A stretch of 33,875 bases of DNA, from contig URGV01000022.1 of assembly GCA_900547455.1 (NCBI GenBank), positions 1 through 33,875 on the forward strand, read 5' to 3'. This stretch comes from an uncultured Oscillospiraceae bacterium (GTDB lineage Bacteria; Bacillota; Clostridia; Oscillospirales; Ruminococcaceae). The notes beneath the pieces are model-generated. The model ran no database searches and had not been told where the DNA came from. It saw only the letters and a program-made list of their open reading frames with translations. Of this stretch, positions 1 to 6,507 are shown piece by piece (position 1 is the first letter of the stretch; every line of letters begins with the position of its first letter). A program made the position numbers and the translations under genes.

Positions 1-2
1 AC

Positions 3-35
3 CCAGAAAAACCTCCCGGTGGGAGGTTTTTCTGG
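3..35. terminator. Intrinsic terminator hairpin at left edge
   Basis: Perfect 15-bp inverted repeat (3-17 with 21-35) around a GGT loop. The arms contain A5 and T5 runs, so it could terminate in either direction. The gene it serves lies outside the window on the left. Confidence 0.7.
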
Positions 36-117
36 CAGGCTGAGCCTGCACCCAAATCACGTATCGGTTGCGTGCAAAGCCCTACTTTCTACCTCGCGGC
101 ACCAAGTTAAATCCCCG

Positions 118-251
118 GCGGAAAACAGCGCAGCGCCTTTTCCGCGGTCCGCAGCAGGAGACAGCGCAGCGCCTCTCCTGCCCCCGGGGAACAGCGCAGC
201 GCCTTCCCCGCCTTCTGCCTGCCGAGGGGGAACAGCGCAGCGCATTCCCCC
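118..251. repeat. Array of four hairpins with one conserved loop and covarying stems
   Basis: Four consecutive hairpins share the 12-nt loop CAGCGCAGCGCC (last base A in the fourth). Their stems differ but each is perfectly paired: 118-125/138-145 (GCGGAAAA), 154-161/174-181 (GCAGGAGA), 185-191/204-210 (CGGGGAA), 226-232/245-251 (GGGGGAA). Left arms are purine-rich and end in A. Compensatory changes with an invariant loop point to selection on a folded RNA or single-stranded DNA form, or to a mobile palindromic unit. No gene is seen here, and the strand of action is unknown. Confidence 0.75.
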
Positions 252-278
252 GCACCCCATCTACCCCTTCAAGCACCA

Positions 279-316
279 AAAAGGAGCAGCCTGCCAACCG
301 GCAGGCTGCTCCTTTT
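279..316 (-). terminator. Terminator of the crp-type/ABC importer operon
   Basis: Perfect 17-bp stem (279-295 with 300-316, loop AACC) just beyond the ATPase stop codon. On the minus strand it is followed by a T run (complement of the A run at 278-282). Confidence 0.85.
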
Positions 317-334
317 CCGTATCTCTCCATTATT

Positions 335-967
335 TTAGTGGATGGAAGGCCGGTTCTGCTCCATCCCGCTCACCCGCATCGGCTGGCCCTCAAAGGTGAT
401 GATCCAGTCGGCAATCTGCCGCGCCTGTTCGCGGTCGTGGGTGATGAAGAAGGCAAGCCTCCCCGCCACCCACCGGCGAATCAGCCGCAGGGTGTGGATG
501 GCGGTCTCCTCGTCCAGGCCCTTGAGCGGCTCGTCCAGCAGGTAAACGGTGTCCTGGCCGCACTGCTCGCCGTAGGCAAAGGCGCGGGCAATCGCTACCC
601 GGCGCTGCATCCCGCCGGAAAGCTCCTGCGGCAGCGCGTTTTCCCAGCCGGATAGATTGAGGTCGGACAGATAGCGCGCGGCAAGTTCCTGATGTTCCCA
701 GTCCAGCACAAGGCCCACATTGTCCCGCGCGCTCAGCGAGGGGATGAGCCGGTCCTCCTGAAAGACAAAGGCAAACCGCTTGCCCTCCAGGCCGGTGATG
801 CTGCCGCTGTCCGGCTGCAGAAGCCCGCACAGCAGGTTGAGCAGGGTGGTCTTGCCGGTACCGGAGGGAGCAAAAAAGCAGATGACCCCGCTGTCCGGCA
901 GCTCGAGGGAAAAATTTTCCAAAATCGGCAGCTCCCCGTAACGGGCGGTGATGTGACTTAGCTTCAT
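335..967 (-). CDS. ABC transporter ATP-binding protein (nitrate/taurine/sulfonate type)
   Basis: Cytoplasmic ATPase of 210 residues that powers the adjacent importer. It shows Walker A (APSGTGKTT), Q-loop (FVFQED), signature LSGGMQRR, Walker B (YLLDEP) followed by the D-loop, and the switch histidine in ITHDR, so it is catalytically complete. It is somewhat shorter than usual for the SsuB/TauB group (about 240-255 residues). The start chosen is the ATG at 967, which overlaps the permease stop as ATGA and implies translational coupling. An open frame continues upstream but only runs through the permease gene in another frame. Last gene of a four-gene operon. The substrate cannot be read from the ATPase. 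Confidence 0.93.
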   Translation of the reverse strand: MKLSHITARYGELPILENFSLELPDSGVICFFAPSGTGKTTLLNLLCGLLQPDSGSITGLEGKRFAFVFQEDRLIPSLSARDNVGLVLDWEHQELAARYLSDLNLSGWENALPQELSGGMQRRVAIARAFAYGEQCGQDTVYLLDEPLKGLDEETAIHTLRLIRRWVAGRLAFFITHDREQARQIADWIITFEGQPMRVSGMEQNRPSIH

Positions 968-1749
968 AGGCGCACCCTCATCGATCGTTTTCCCGCCCAT
1001 CTGACAAAGCGCACGGCAAGCCGCTCCAGCAGCACCGACAGCAGGATGACCACCAGCGTCCAGGCAAACAGGTCGGGCGTTTCCAGGTAGATTTTCGAGT
1101 CGTAGATCTGGCTGCCGATCGCCCGCGCCGGACGGCCCAGCACCTCGGCGGCGATGCCCGACTTCCAGGCAAAGCCCAGCGCGCTGCTGATCGCCGAGAG
1201 AAAGAAGGGCAGGATGGCGGGCAGGTAGCAGTAGCGGAAGGTTTTGCGGCGGGAAAGCCGGAAAACCTGCGCCATCTCCAGAAGCTGCCGGTCGGCCGAG
1301 TCGATGCCCTCGCGGACGTTGGCGTAGATGAGCGGCAGCACCATGATGAAAGAGATGACGGTGGCAAGCCAGGTAGTTTTCACCCACACCAGCGCCAGGA
1401 TGATGAACGAGGCGACCGGCGTCGATTTGAGCACCCCCAGCAGCGGACGGGCCAGGACGTCGATGAGGCGAAACCGCCAGCAAAGCCCCGCCAGCGCCGT
1501 GCCAAAGAGGACGCCCAGCAAAAAGCCTAGCAGGATGCGCAGAAGGGAACTGGCCACCGTGAGCCAAAAGTCCGCCCCGGTGCACAGCTGCCCCAACCGC
1601 AAAAGGACCGCCAAGGGGGAGGGCAGCAGCAGCGGCAGCCCGACAGCCATCGAGGCCAGCTGCCACAGCAGCAGCCAGACCGCTACCGCTCCTAAGCGCA
1701 GGGCGGGGGAAAGACGGATGTTTTTATCTCTTGTAGTAGAAGTCGTCAT
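964..1749 (-). CDS. ABC transporter permease (BPD_transp_1; SsuC/TauC-like)
   Basis: 261-residue integral membrane protein with about six hydrophobic segments (first at about residues 17-37, last near 232-248). The cytoplasmic coupling segment lies in the region EGIDSADRQLLEMAQVFRLS, which docks with the ATPase in this family. It overlaps the upstream binding-protein gene by 26 bases and the downstream ATPase by 4, typical of a tightly coupled operon. Size and hydropathy fit the nitrate/sulfonate/taurine and pyrimidine-precursor permease family. Specificity is unresolved. Confidence 0.92.
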   Translation of the reverse strand: MTTSTTRDKNIRLSPALRLGAVAVWLLLWQLASMAVGLPLLLPSPLAVLLRLGQLCTGADFWLTVASSLLRILLGFLLGVLFGTALAGLCWRFRLIDVLARPLLGVLKSTPVASFIILALVWVKTTWLATVISFIMVLPLIYANVREGIDSADRQLLEMAQVFRLSRRKTFRYCYLPAILPFFLSAISSALGFAWKSGIAAEVLGRPARAIGSQIYDSKIYLETPDLFAWTLVVILLSVLLERLAVRFVRWAGKRSMRVRL

Positions 1750-2845
1750 TCGGGAGCTGGCCTCCTACCGCCTGCGGATTGGCGTCGTAGAGCACCTGCA
1801 AAAATCCGCCGGCAATCTGCTGCATCTCGTCGCCCTCGACAAAGACGATGTTGCACTCCGGAATCGCCTTCTCAGCGACGGCAGCTTTGATGATGTTGTA
1901 GTGTTCGGCAAGCTCAGCGGCGTGGGCAAGGCCCTCCTCGCTGGTGACCGTCTCCACCGACTGCTTGTACTCGTCGAGGAAGCGGTCCAGCGCTTCTTTG
2001 TTCTGCTCGGCAAATTCCTTGCGGACCACCACGCAGCCCATGGTCAGGCCGCTTTCGCCGTTGACCGCCTTGTCCCACTCCTCGGTCAGGTCGAGGGCGA
2101 CGCGGACATTTTCATTCTGGGTGAGCACCGAGGTGACAAACGGCTGAGGCAGCAGCGCGACCTGCGCCTCGCCGGAAGCCAGCAGCGGCGCGATCTCGGC
2201 GTTGTCTGCAGCAAAGACGATCTCGACGTCCTCGCCCGGGGTCAGGCCGTTTTTCTCCAGCACCAGGTTGAGCGCGTATTCCGGTGTGGAGCCCTGGCCG
2301 GTGGCGTAGATGGTCTTGCCTGCAAGGTCCGCGACCGACTGGATGGTGTCGCCGGTCTCCAGGACGTACAGCACGCCCATGGTGTTGAGCGCGGCGATCT
2401 GCACCTGGCCCTCGGTCTTGTTGTAGAGGGTGGCGGCCACGTTGGTCGGCACCGCGGCGATGTCCAGTTCGCCCGAGATAATCTTGCCGGTCACCTCATC
2501 CGGCGCGGTGGCGATGGTGACGTTGTAGTTGTTGGCTGCTTCGCCGTTGTCGTTTTTCTCCAACAGGTCAAGCATCCCCAGAGCGGTCGGACCGCTCAGC
2601 GCCGCCAGGTTGATGTCCACCTTTTCGGCCGGTTCGCTGGCCTCGGTCTCATCGGCCGGGGTTTCTGTTTCGGTGTTTTCCGCGGTGGTCTCGTCCGATG
2701 CAGATCCGTCTGAAACGGACGAGCTTTCCTCGGTCTGTTCAGACGGAGCGGCGGTGTCAGTCTGGGTGGAATTGCCGCCGCAGGCCGCCAGCGAAAGGGT
2801 CATCGACAGCGCCAGCAGCGTTGCCAGGATTTTTCGGATTGTCAT
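1724..2845 (-). CDS. ABC transporter substrate-binding lipoprotein (NitT/TauT-type)
   Basis: 373 residues. A lipoprotein signal peptide with lipobox LAAC (Cys at about 21) is followed by an acidic Ser/Thr/Glu-rich linker to about residue 70, then a two-lobed periplasmic-binding-type fold. Segments such as SGELDIAAVPTNVAATLY and LAGKTIYATGQGS are typical of NMT1/SsuA-like binding proteins that use a glycine-rich ligand pocket. It would be anchored on the outer face of the membrane and feed the permease encoded next. The ATG at 2845 lies 6 bases after the regulator stop, with GAGAGG overlapping that stop. The ligand is unknown; sulfonates, nitrate/cyanate or thiamine precursors are family possibilities only. 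Confidence 0.9.
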   Translation of the reverse strand: MTIRKILATLLALSMTLSLAACGGNSTQTDTAAPSEQTEESSSVSDGSASDETTAENTETETPADETEASEPAEKVDINLAALSGPTALGMLDLLEKNDNGEAANNYNVTIATAPDEVTGKIISGELDIAAVPTNVAATLYNKTEGQVQIAALNTMGVLYVLETGDTIQSVADLAGKTIYATGQGSTPEYALNLVLEKNGLTPGEDVEIVFAADNAEIAPLLASGEAQVALLPQPFVTSVLTQNENVRVALDLTEEWDKAVNGESGLTMGCVVVRKEFAEQNKEALDRFLDEYKQSVETVTSEEGLAHAAELAEHYNIIKAAVAEKAIPECNIVFVEGDEMQQIAGGFLQVLYDANPQAVGGQLPNDDFYYKR

Positions 2846-2851
2846 GGTGTG

Positions 2852-3505
2852 TTACCTCTCTTTCGGGGAGGGAGATTCCGGCATCAGCTGGATGGTTTTG
2901 CCCTCCCGCTTAATTTTTCCGCACTGCTCCAGCTGCTCCACCGCGCGGTACAAGGAAGTGCGCCCGATGTTGAGCATCTCGGAGAGCTTGACCATCGAGA
3001 GCCCCACGCTCTTGCCGCCGGGCTGCTGGCGCAGATAGGAGAGCAGCGCCTGCTGCGCGCCGGGGGCGGTGAAGCTGTCGATTTTGCGGTTTAAAAACTG
3101 GATTCTTCCGGACAGAAAGCGGATGTAGTTGAAGGCGATGACCGGATTTTGCAGAAGGATTTGGCGCATCTGTTCCATCGACAAAAACAAAATGGAGCAG
3201 CCGGTTTTGGCGCGCACGGTGGTGACATACTGGTCCTGCGGCACAAACAGCGCCGCTGCGCCGAAGCACTGCCCGGCGCCAAGGTCGTTGAGCAGCACGC
3301 CGCACTCCTTTTCCACCACCGTGCGTCCCCGCACGATGATGCCCAGCGAGTGCTGGTAGTGCCCGGGAGAGTAGATGATCTGCCCCTTCTCAAAGGTCTG
3401 CAGCTGCGCATAGGTTTGCAGCAGGTGCAGGGTCTGCGCCTGCTCGACCCCCTCGAACAGCATGCAGCCGATTGCCTTCTGGCAGGCCTGCATCATCGCG
3501 TCCAT
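2852..3505 (-). CDS. Crp/Fnr-family transcriptional regulator
   Basis: 217-residue cytoplasmic regulator. The N-terminal cyclic-nucleotide-binding-like beta barrel occupies about residues 25-120 (FEKGQIIYSPGHY, GIIVRGR, GAGQCFGAAALF). A dimerisation helix follows, then a winged helix near the C-terminus (VKLSEMLNIGRTSLYRAVEQL as recognition region). There is no Fnr-like N-terminal Cys cluster, so an iron-sulfur sensor is unlikely; the effector is unknown. Start chosen at the ATG at 3505, which has AAAGGAGAAGG just upstream; an upstream in-frame start would run through the operator. First gene of the importer operon and probably autoregulated through the palindrome at 3531-3556. Confidence 0.9.
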   Translation of the reverse strand: MDAMMQACQKAIGCMLFEGVEQAQTLHLLQTYAQLQTFEKGQIIYSPGHYQHSLGIIVRGRTVVEKECGVLLNDLGAGQCFGAAALFVPQDQYVTTVRAKTGCSILFLSMEQMRQILLQNPVIAFNYIRFLSGRIQFLNRKIDSFTAPGAQQALLSYLRQQPGGKSVGLSMVKLSEMLNIGRTSLYRAVEQLEQCGKIKREGKTIQLMPESPSPKER

Positions 3506-3530
3506 CGTCCTTCTCCTTTCGCCTGTCCTG

Positions 3531-3556
3531 AAAACTGTTCCGATTGGAACAGTTTT
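3531..3556 (-). promoter_or_regulatory. Perfect palindromic operator in front of the Crp-type gene
   Basis: AAAACTGTTCC-GATT-GGAACAGTTTT: 11-bp perfect arms around 4 bases. Two-fold symmetry of this size fits a dimeric Crp/Fnr-family protein. It begins a few bases downstream of the -10 box, covering the predicted transcription start, so binding should repress. Confidence 0.75.
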
Positions 3557-3564
3557 GCGCAATC

Positions 3565-3593
3565 ATTATAACGCAAGACAGCAAAAGTGTCAA
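3565..3593 (-). promoter_or_regulatory. Consensus promoter of the importer operon
   Basis: On the minus strand TTGACA (3593-3588), 17-base spacer, TATAAT (3570-3565): a perfect vegetative promoter. Its start site would lie in or beside the 3531-3556 operator. Confidence 0.85.
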
Positions 3594-3645
3594 TAGTATA
3601 TGAAAATAGAATGGGATGTTGAAACGGAGACAAATCTGTGATAAA

Positions 3646-4107
3646 ATGAAGGTGAGAGAAAGGAGGATGCTTCTTTTTGTACTGGCGCTTTGTATGGCAG
3701 GCTGTACCGCCCAGACCCGAATCGAGCGGGTGCAGATGCCGGCCCCGCCGGCAGAGACGAACCTGCTCGAAAGGGAGGGGGAAGTCTACCCGGACGCACA
3801 GTCCATTTCCAGCCCGACCAAAACGATCCGGGAGACGGTGGAGCTGGGGGAGGAGGACACAGAACCGGAACCGGTGTCCTGTCCCGTATGCGGTGGGGAA
3901 ACCGCCCGCCAGCAGAAGATCAAGCTGGGTGAATGGTGTACGCTCTACACCGAAGCCTGCCCGCAGGAGCGGATGGGCTGCCTGCACGCTATCCAGGAGC
4001 GAAGCGTCCTCTGCTATGACCGCTGTGAAGATTGCGGTGAGGTCGCGGGCAGACATTTCCTTCAGCAGCGCGACGCGGGATGCTTTACCGGCAACGATTT
4101 GCGGTGA
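3646..4107 (+). CDS. Small Cys-rich lipoprotein of unknown function
   Basis: About 153 residues. A short lipoprotein signal (KVRERR n-region, hydrophobic core, lipobox LCMAGC) is followed by an acidic linker and a C-terminal part with CPVCGG, further single Cys, and CEDCG. The paired Cys could bind a metal or form disulfides. I do not recognise the family. Start is uncertain. ATG 3646 gives a positively charged n-region but has no good Shine-Dalgarno. ATG 3667 sits directly against AGGAGG with no spacing. A possible promoter (TTGAAA 3619-3624, 17 bases, TAAAAT 3642-3647) would favour the later start. Confidence 0.65.
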   Translation: MKVRERRMLLFVLALCMAGCTAQTRIERVQMPAPPAETNLLEREGEVYPDAQSISSPTKTIRETVELGEEDTEPEPVSCPVCGGETARQQKIKLGEWCTLYTEACPQERMGCLHAIQERSVLCYDRCEDCGEVAGRHFLQQRDAGCFTGNDLR

Positions 4108-4137
4108 AGGTTTGACCGTTTGAAAAAATCAAAGCAA

Positions 4138-4172
4138 CGGGGCGCGGGGAAGATTCCCCGCGCCCCGTTTTT
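4138..4172 (+). terminator. Intrinsic terminator after the small lipoprotein
   Basis: GC-rich stem 4138-4151 with 4154-4167 followed by T5. Confidence 0.9.
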
Positions 4173-4195
4173 GGAAGAACCGGCAGCAAAAGGAT

Positions 4196-4224
4196 TTGAC
4201 ATTCCCGCCGCCCTCCTGTAGAAT
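4196..4224 (+). promoter_or_regulatory. Promoter of GNAT gene
   Basis: TTGACA (4196-4201), 17-base spacer, TAGAAT (4219-4224), between the preceding terminator and the acetyltransferase ribosome binding site. Confidence 0.8.
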
Positions 4225-4279
4225 GAAAGCAGAATTTTGATTTGCCGCCTGCGCCGCAGGTGGGAAAGGGAGGAAGAAT

Positions 4280-4786
4280 ATGTTGACCATCCGTCAGGAG
4301 AAGCCGGAGGATTACCGGCAGGTGGAGCAGGTGGTGGAGCAGGTCTTTGCGCGCGCGGAGCACACCGACCACGACGAGCACAATCTGGTCGCGCGTCTGC
4401 GCGGCAGCGAGGCGTTTATCCCGGAGCTTTCGCTGGTGGCAGAACAGGACGGCAGGATTGTTGGGCACATCCTGTTCACCAAGCTCAAGGTCGGGCAGAC
4501 CACCCAGCTGGCGCTGGCGCCGCTGGCAGTTCACCCGGACTTTCAGCGGCAGGGCATCGGCGGGGCGCTGATTGAGGAGGGGCACCGCATTGCGGCGCAG
4601 CTGGGATATGACTACTCCATCCTGCTGGGCCACCCGACCTATTACCCGCGCTTTGGCTACCAGCCGGCCAGCCGGTTTGGCATCCAGTCGCCGTTTGATG
4701 TGCCGGATGAAAATTATATGGCGTTCGACCTGTCCGGACGCCACCCGCAGATGAGCGGGCAGGTGGAGTATCCGCCGCAGTTTTAA
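4280..4786 (+). CDS. GNAT-family N-acetyltransferase (YhbS-like)
   Basis: 168 residues, cytoplasmic. The acetyl-CoA-binding motif A is clear (LAPLAVHPDFQRQGIGGALI, about residues 76-95; RQGIGG is the pyrophosphate loop), after a beta strand carrying GRIVGHILF. The segment ILLGHPTYYPRFGYQPA is typical of the YhbS/YjcF-like group. Acceptor substrate unknown. Has its own promoter and a GGAGG ribosome binding site, and is closed by a terminator, so it is monocistronic. Confidence 0.88.
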   Translation: MLTIRQEKPEDYRQVEQVVEQVFARAEHTDHDEHNLVARLRGSEAFIPELSLVAEQDGRIVGHILFTKLKVGQTTQLALAPLAVHPDFQRQGIGGALIEEGHRIAAQLGYDYSILLGHPTYYPRFGYQPASRFGIQSPFDVPDENYMAFDLSGRHPQMSGQVEYPPQF

Positions 4787-4798
4787 GGACAATAAAAG

Positions 4799-4841
4799 GC
4801 CGCAGCCTGCAGAGAAAAACCTCTGCAGGCTGCGGCTTTTT
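4799..4841. terminator. Bidirectional terminator between convergent genes
   Basis: Perfect 16-bp stem (4799-4814 with 4821-4836), T5 on the plus side and a short A run (4794-4797) serving the minus side. It separates the GNAT gene from the converging unknown gene. Confidence 0.9.
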
Positions 4842-4879
4842 CAGGGATGATATTGAAAGGAGAAAAAGATGTTTTCGTT

Positions 4880-5275
4880 TTAATCCTGCTCCAGTGTCTG
4901 CGCGGCGGAGAGCATGGCGTCCACACTGTCCGAAACACCGCCGGTGGGCTGCAGCGAGGCGGCAAAGCGGCGGCCGCCCAGCGGTTTGAGAAAGATTTCC
5001 GGTTCCTGTCCGGGTCCCCACTGTCCCTTGCTGTTGGCGATCAGCCACTTGCCGATGATGCCGCTGCGCAGCTCGCGCCCGCGGCCCCAGAAAGCATCGG
5101 TGTTGATGGCAAGCTCGGCGGGCTTTTCCCAGCCCTCCAGCTCCAGGGTGATCGAGACCCAGTTGACATCCAGATATTCGTCCTTAAAATAGTTGGTCAG
5201 CCAGATGCCGTATCCGCCGCCGTTGGACAGAAACTTGCCGTTGTTCCAGGCTCTGGCCAAAACGATGTGTGCCAT
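4880..5275 (-). CDS. Conserved-looking unknown protein, downstream of the LysR gene
   Basis: 131 residues, soluble, no signal peptide and no membrane segment. Rich in Gly and Trp (GGGYGIWLTNYF, DAFWGRGREL, QWGPGQEPEIFLKPLGG). I do not recognise the family. Start chosen at the ATG 5275, preceded by GGAG at 9 bases; an upstream GTG/ATG lacks this spacing. It begins 50 bases after the LysR stop on the same strand with no terminator between, so the two are probably co-transcribed. That links it by position, not by proof, to whatever the LysR protein controls. Confidence 0.75.
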   Translation of the reverse strand: MAHIVLARAWNNGKFLSNGGGYGIWLTNYFKDEYLDVNWVSITLELEGWEKPAELAINTDAFWGRGRELRSGIIGKWLIANSKGQWGPGQEPEIFLKPLGGRRFAASLQPTGGVSDSVDAMLSAAQTLEQD

Positions 5276-5325
5276 TTTTTTCAACTCCATCACAAACTCT
5301 TGATAAACCTTATTCTTTTAGAAGA

Positions 5326-6228
5326 TTACTTGTCGTAATACATCTTGACAAAATTTAAAAATACCTCGCCGATAAAGGAGAGCGGGTTGTTTTTGTGGCT
5401 GACAATGTAGAGGTGGCGGTCCATCGAGATGCCGCTCAGGTCAAAGCTGAGCAGCAGGCCGAAGTTTTCATAGTCCTCCACCGCCGCCTTGGAGATGATC
5501 GAGATGCCCATCCCCTGGCTGACCGCATGCTTGATGCTGTCCGGGTCGTTAAACTGCGCGGCAATTTTGAGCTCACCGATGTCGATTCCGGCCTTGGCCA
5601 GAAAGTGCTCGGTCTCCTTGCGGGTGCCGGAGCCCTCCTCACGCAGGATGATCGGCTCGGTCTTTAAAAAATCGGCCTTGATGCCGGTGGTGCGCATCTG
5701 GCGGAAGCGCTCGGTGTTGGGGGTGATGATGACCAGGTGGTCCTGGATAAAGCTTTCAAAGACGCAGTCCGGGTTGTGGGTATCGGTGCCGCAGAAGCCG
5801 ATGTCGGCCATCCCCTTGGAGATGCTCTCCACCACCAGCTCGCTGTCCTGGCGCAGGATGTTGAAGGTGACGTGGGGATATTCTTCCCGGAAGGCGGCGA
5901 TCACTTTGGGCAGGATATTCTGGGAGGGAACAGTGGAGGCGCAGATGGTCAGGGTGCCCTTGAGCTCCTTGTTGTAGTTTTTGACCGAGCAGACGGCATC
6001 CTCGCGCAGATTGAGCATCTTGACAGCGTACTGGTAAAGGATGCTGCCGGGCTTGGTGGGGTAGACATATTTGGTTCCGCGCTCGATCAGCTTGGTGTCA
6101 AGCTCCTTTTCCAGCGAGTTGATGTGCGCGCTGATCGTTGGCTGCGTCAGATAGATGCGCTGCGCAGCCTTGGAGAAGCTTTTGAGCTTGACCACATACA
6201 CAAAAGCCTCCAGCTGTTTAAAATCCAT
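5326..6228 (-). CDS. LysR-family regulator, selenium-metabolism-associated type
   Basis: 300 residues. Residues 1-60 form the LysR winged helix (MDFKQLEAFVYVVKLKSFSK, then AAQRIYLTQPTISAHINSLE). The remainder is a two-lobed effector domain (LTICASTVPSQNILPKVIAA; GMADIGFCGT; ILREEGSGTR). Its N-terminus and its place divergent to selD match, from memory, the group annotated as selenium metabolism-associated LysR regulators; that subgroup assignment is from recall plus context. Start at the ATG 6228 with a GAGG ribosome binding site; the upstream frame extension has no such support. It probably acts on the selD promoter region and its own gene. Confidence 0.87.
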   Translation of the reverse strand: MDFKQLEAFVYVVKLKSFSKAAQRIYLTQPTISAHINSLEKELDTKLIERGTKYVYPTKPGSILYQYAVKMLNLREDAVCSVKNYNKELKGTLTICASTVPSQNILPKVIAAFREEYPHVTFNILRQDSELVVESISKGMADIGFCGTDTHNPDCVFESFIQDHLVIITPNTERFRQMRTTGIKADFLKTEPIILREEGSGTRKETEHFLAKAGIDIGELKIAAQFNDPDSIKHAVSQGMGISIISKAAVEDYENFGLLLSFDLSGISMDRHLYIVSHKNNPLSFIGEVFLNFVKMYYDK

Positions 6229-6283
6229 AGTGAGACCTCGTTTCCCCAGGGCGATAATCGAGAAAATAGATAAGAACACCTTC

Positions 6284-6312
6284 ATTATAACATATTTCAA
6301 TAGGAAAGCAAA
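6284..6312 (-). promoter_or_regulatory. Probable promoter of the LysR gene
   Basis: Minus-strand TATAAT (6289-6284) with a weak -35 (TTTGCT, 6312-6307) at 17 bases. A weak -35 box is common for activator-dependent or autoregulated genes. Confidence 0.55.
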
Positions 6313-6367
6313 CAGGGGAACTATTGATTTTGGATATAAAAAGGGGCAGGATATATACAGATTATCT

Positions 6368-6455
6368 ATAAGACAGTGATAAGACACAAAATTTAGCCAG
6401 GAAATTGTCCGAAATGTCCACGAGTAGGGTGCTTTGCAGGATGACTTTCGGACAA
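6368..6455. promoter_or_regulatory. Putative operator region between lysR and selD
   Basis: Two structures are visible. A 10-bp inverted repeat TTGTCCGAAA / TTTCGGACAA lies at 6405-6414 and 6446-6455, with centres 41 bp apart (about four helical turns). A direct repeat ATAAGACA lies at 6368-6375 and 6379-6386, 11 bp apart. The right arm of the inverted repeat overlaps the -35 region of the selD promoter. Confidence 0.5.
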
Positions 6456-6460
6456 AGATG

Positions 6461-6469
6461 TGCTATAAT
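6461..6469 (+). promoter_or_regulatory. Extended -10 promoter of selD
   Basis: TGCTATAAT: TG one base before a perfect TATAAT, with no good -35 at the usual distance. The 14-mer ATGTGCTATAATAA around it recurs in front of the two-component genes at 16578-16591. Confidence 0.7.
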
Positions 6470-6507
6470 AAAGGCGAAAACCGGGAAGGAGCAAGGAGGA
6501 GAAAATC

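Noticed and set aside
118..251. CRISPR array
   Set aside because: Repeats are 12-base loops with varying arms, not 23-47-base direct repeats with spacers; no cas genes.
335..1666. Long single frame suggesting a permease-ATPase fusion
   Set aside because: Its first 233 codons only overlap the permease gene in another frame; the ATPase begins at the coupled ATG at 967.
3677..4123. Alternative TTG-started frame over the small lipoprotein gene
   Set aside because: It has better spacing from AGGAGG, but its product is Arg/Ser/Pro-rich without features, whereas the other frame gives a lipoprotein signal and paired Cys motifs.
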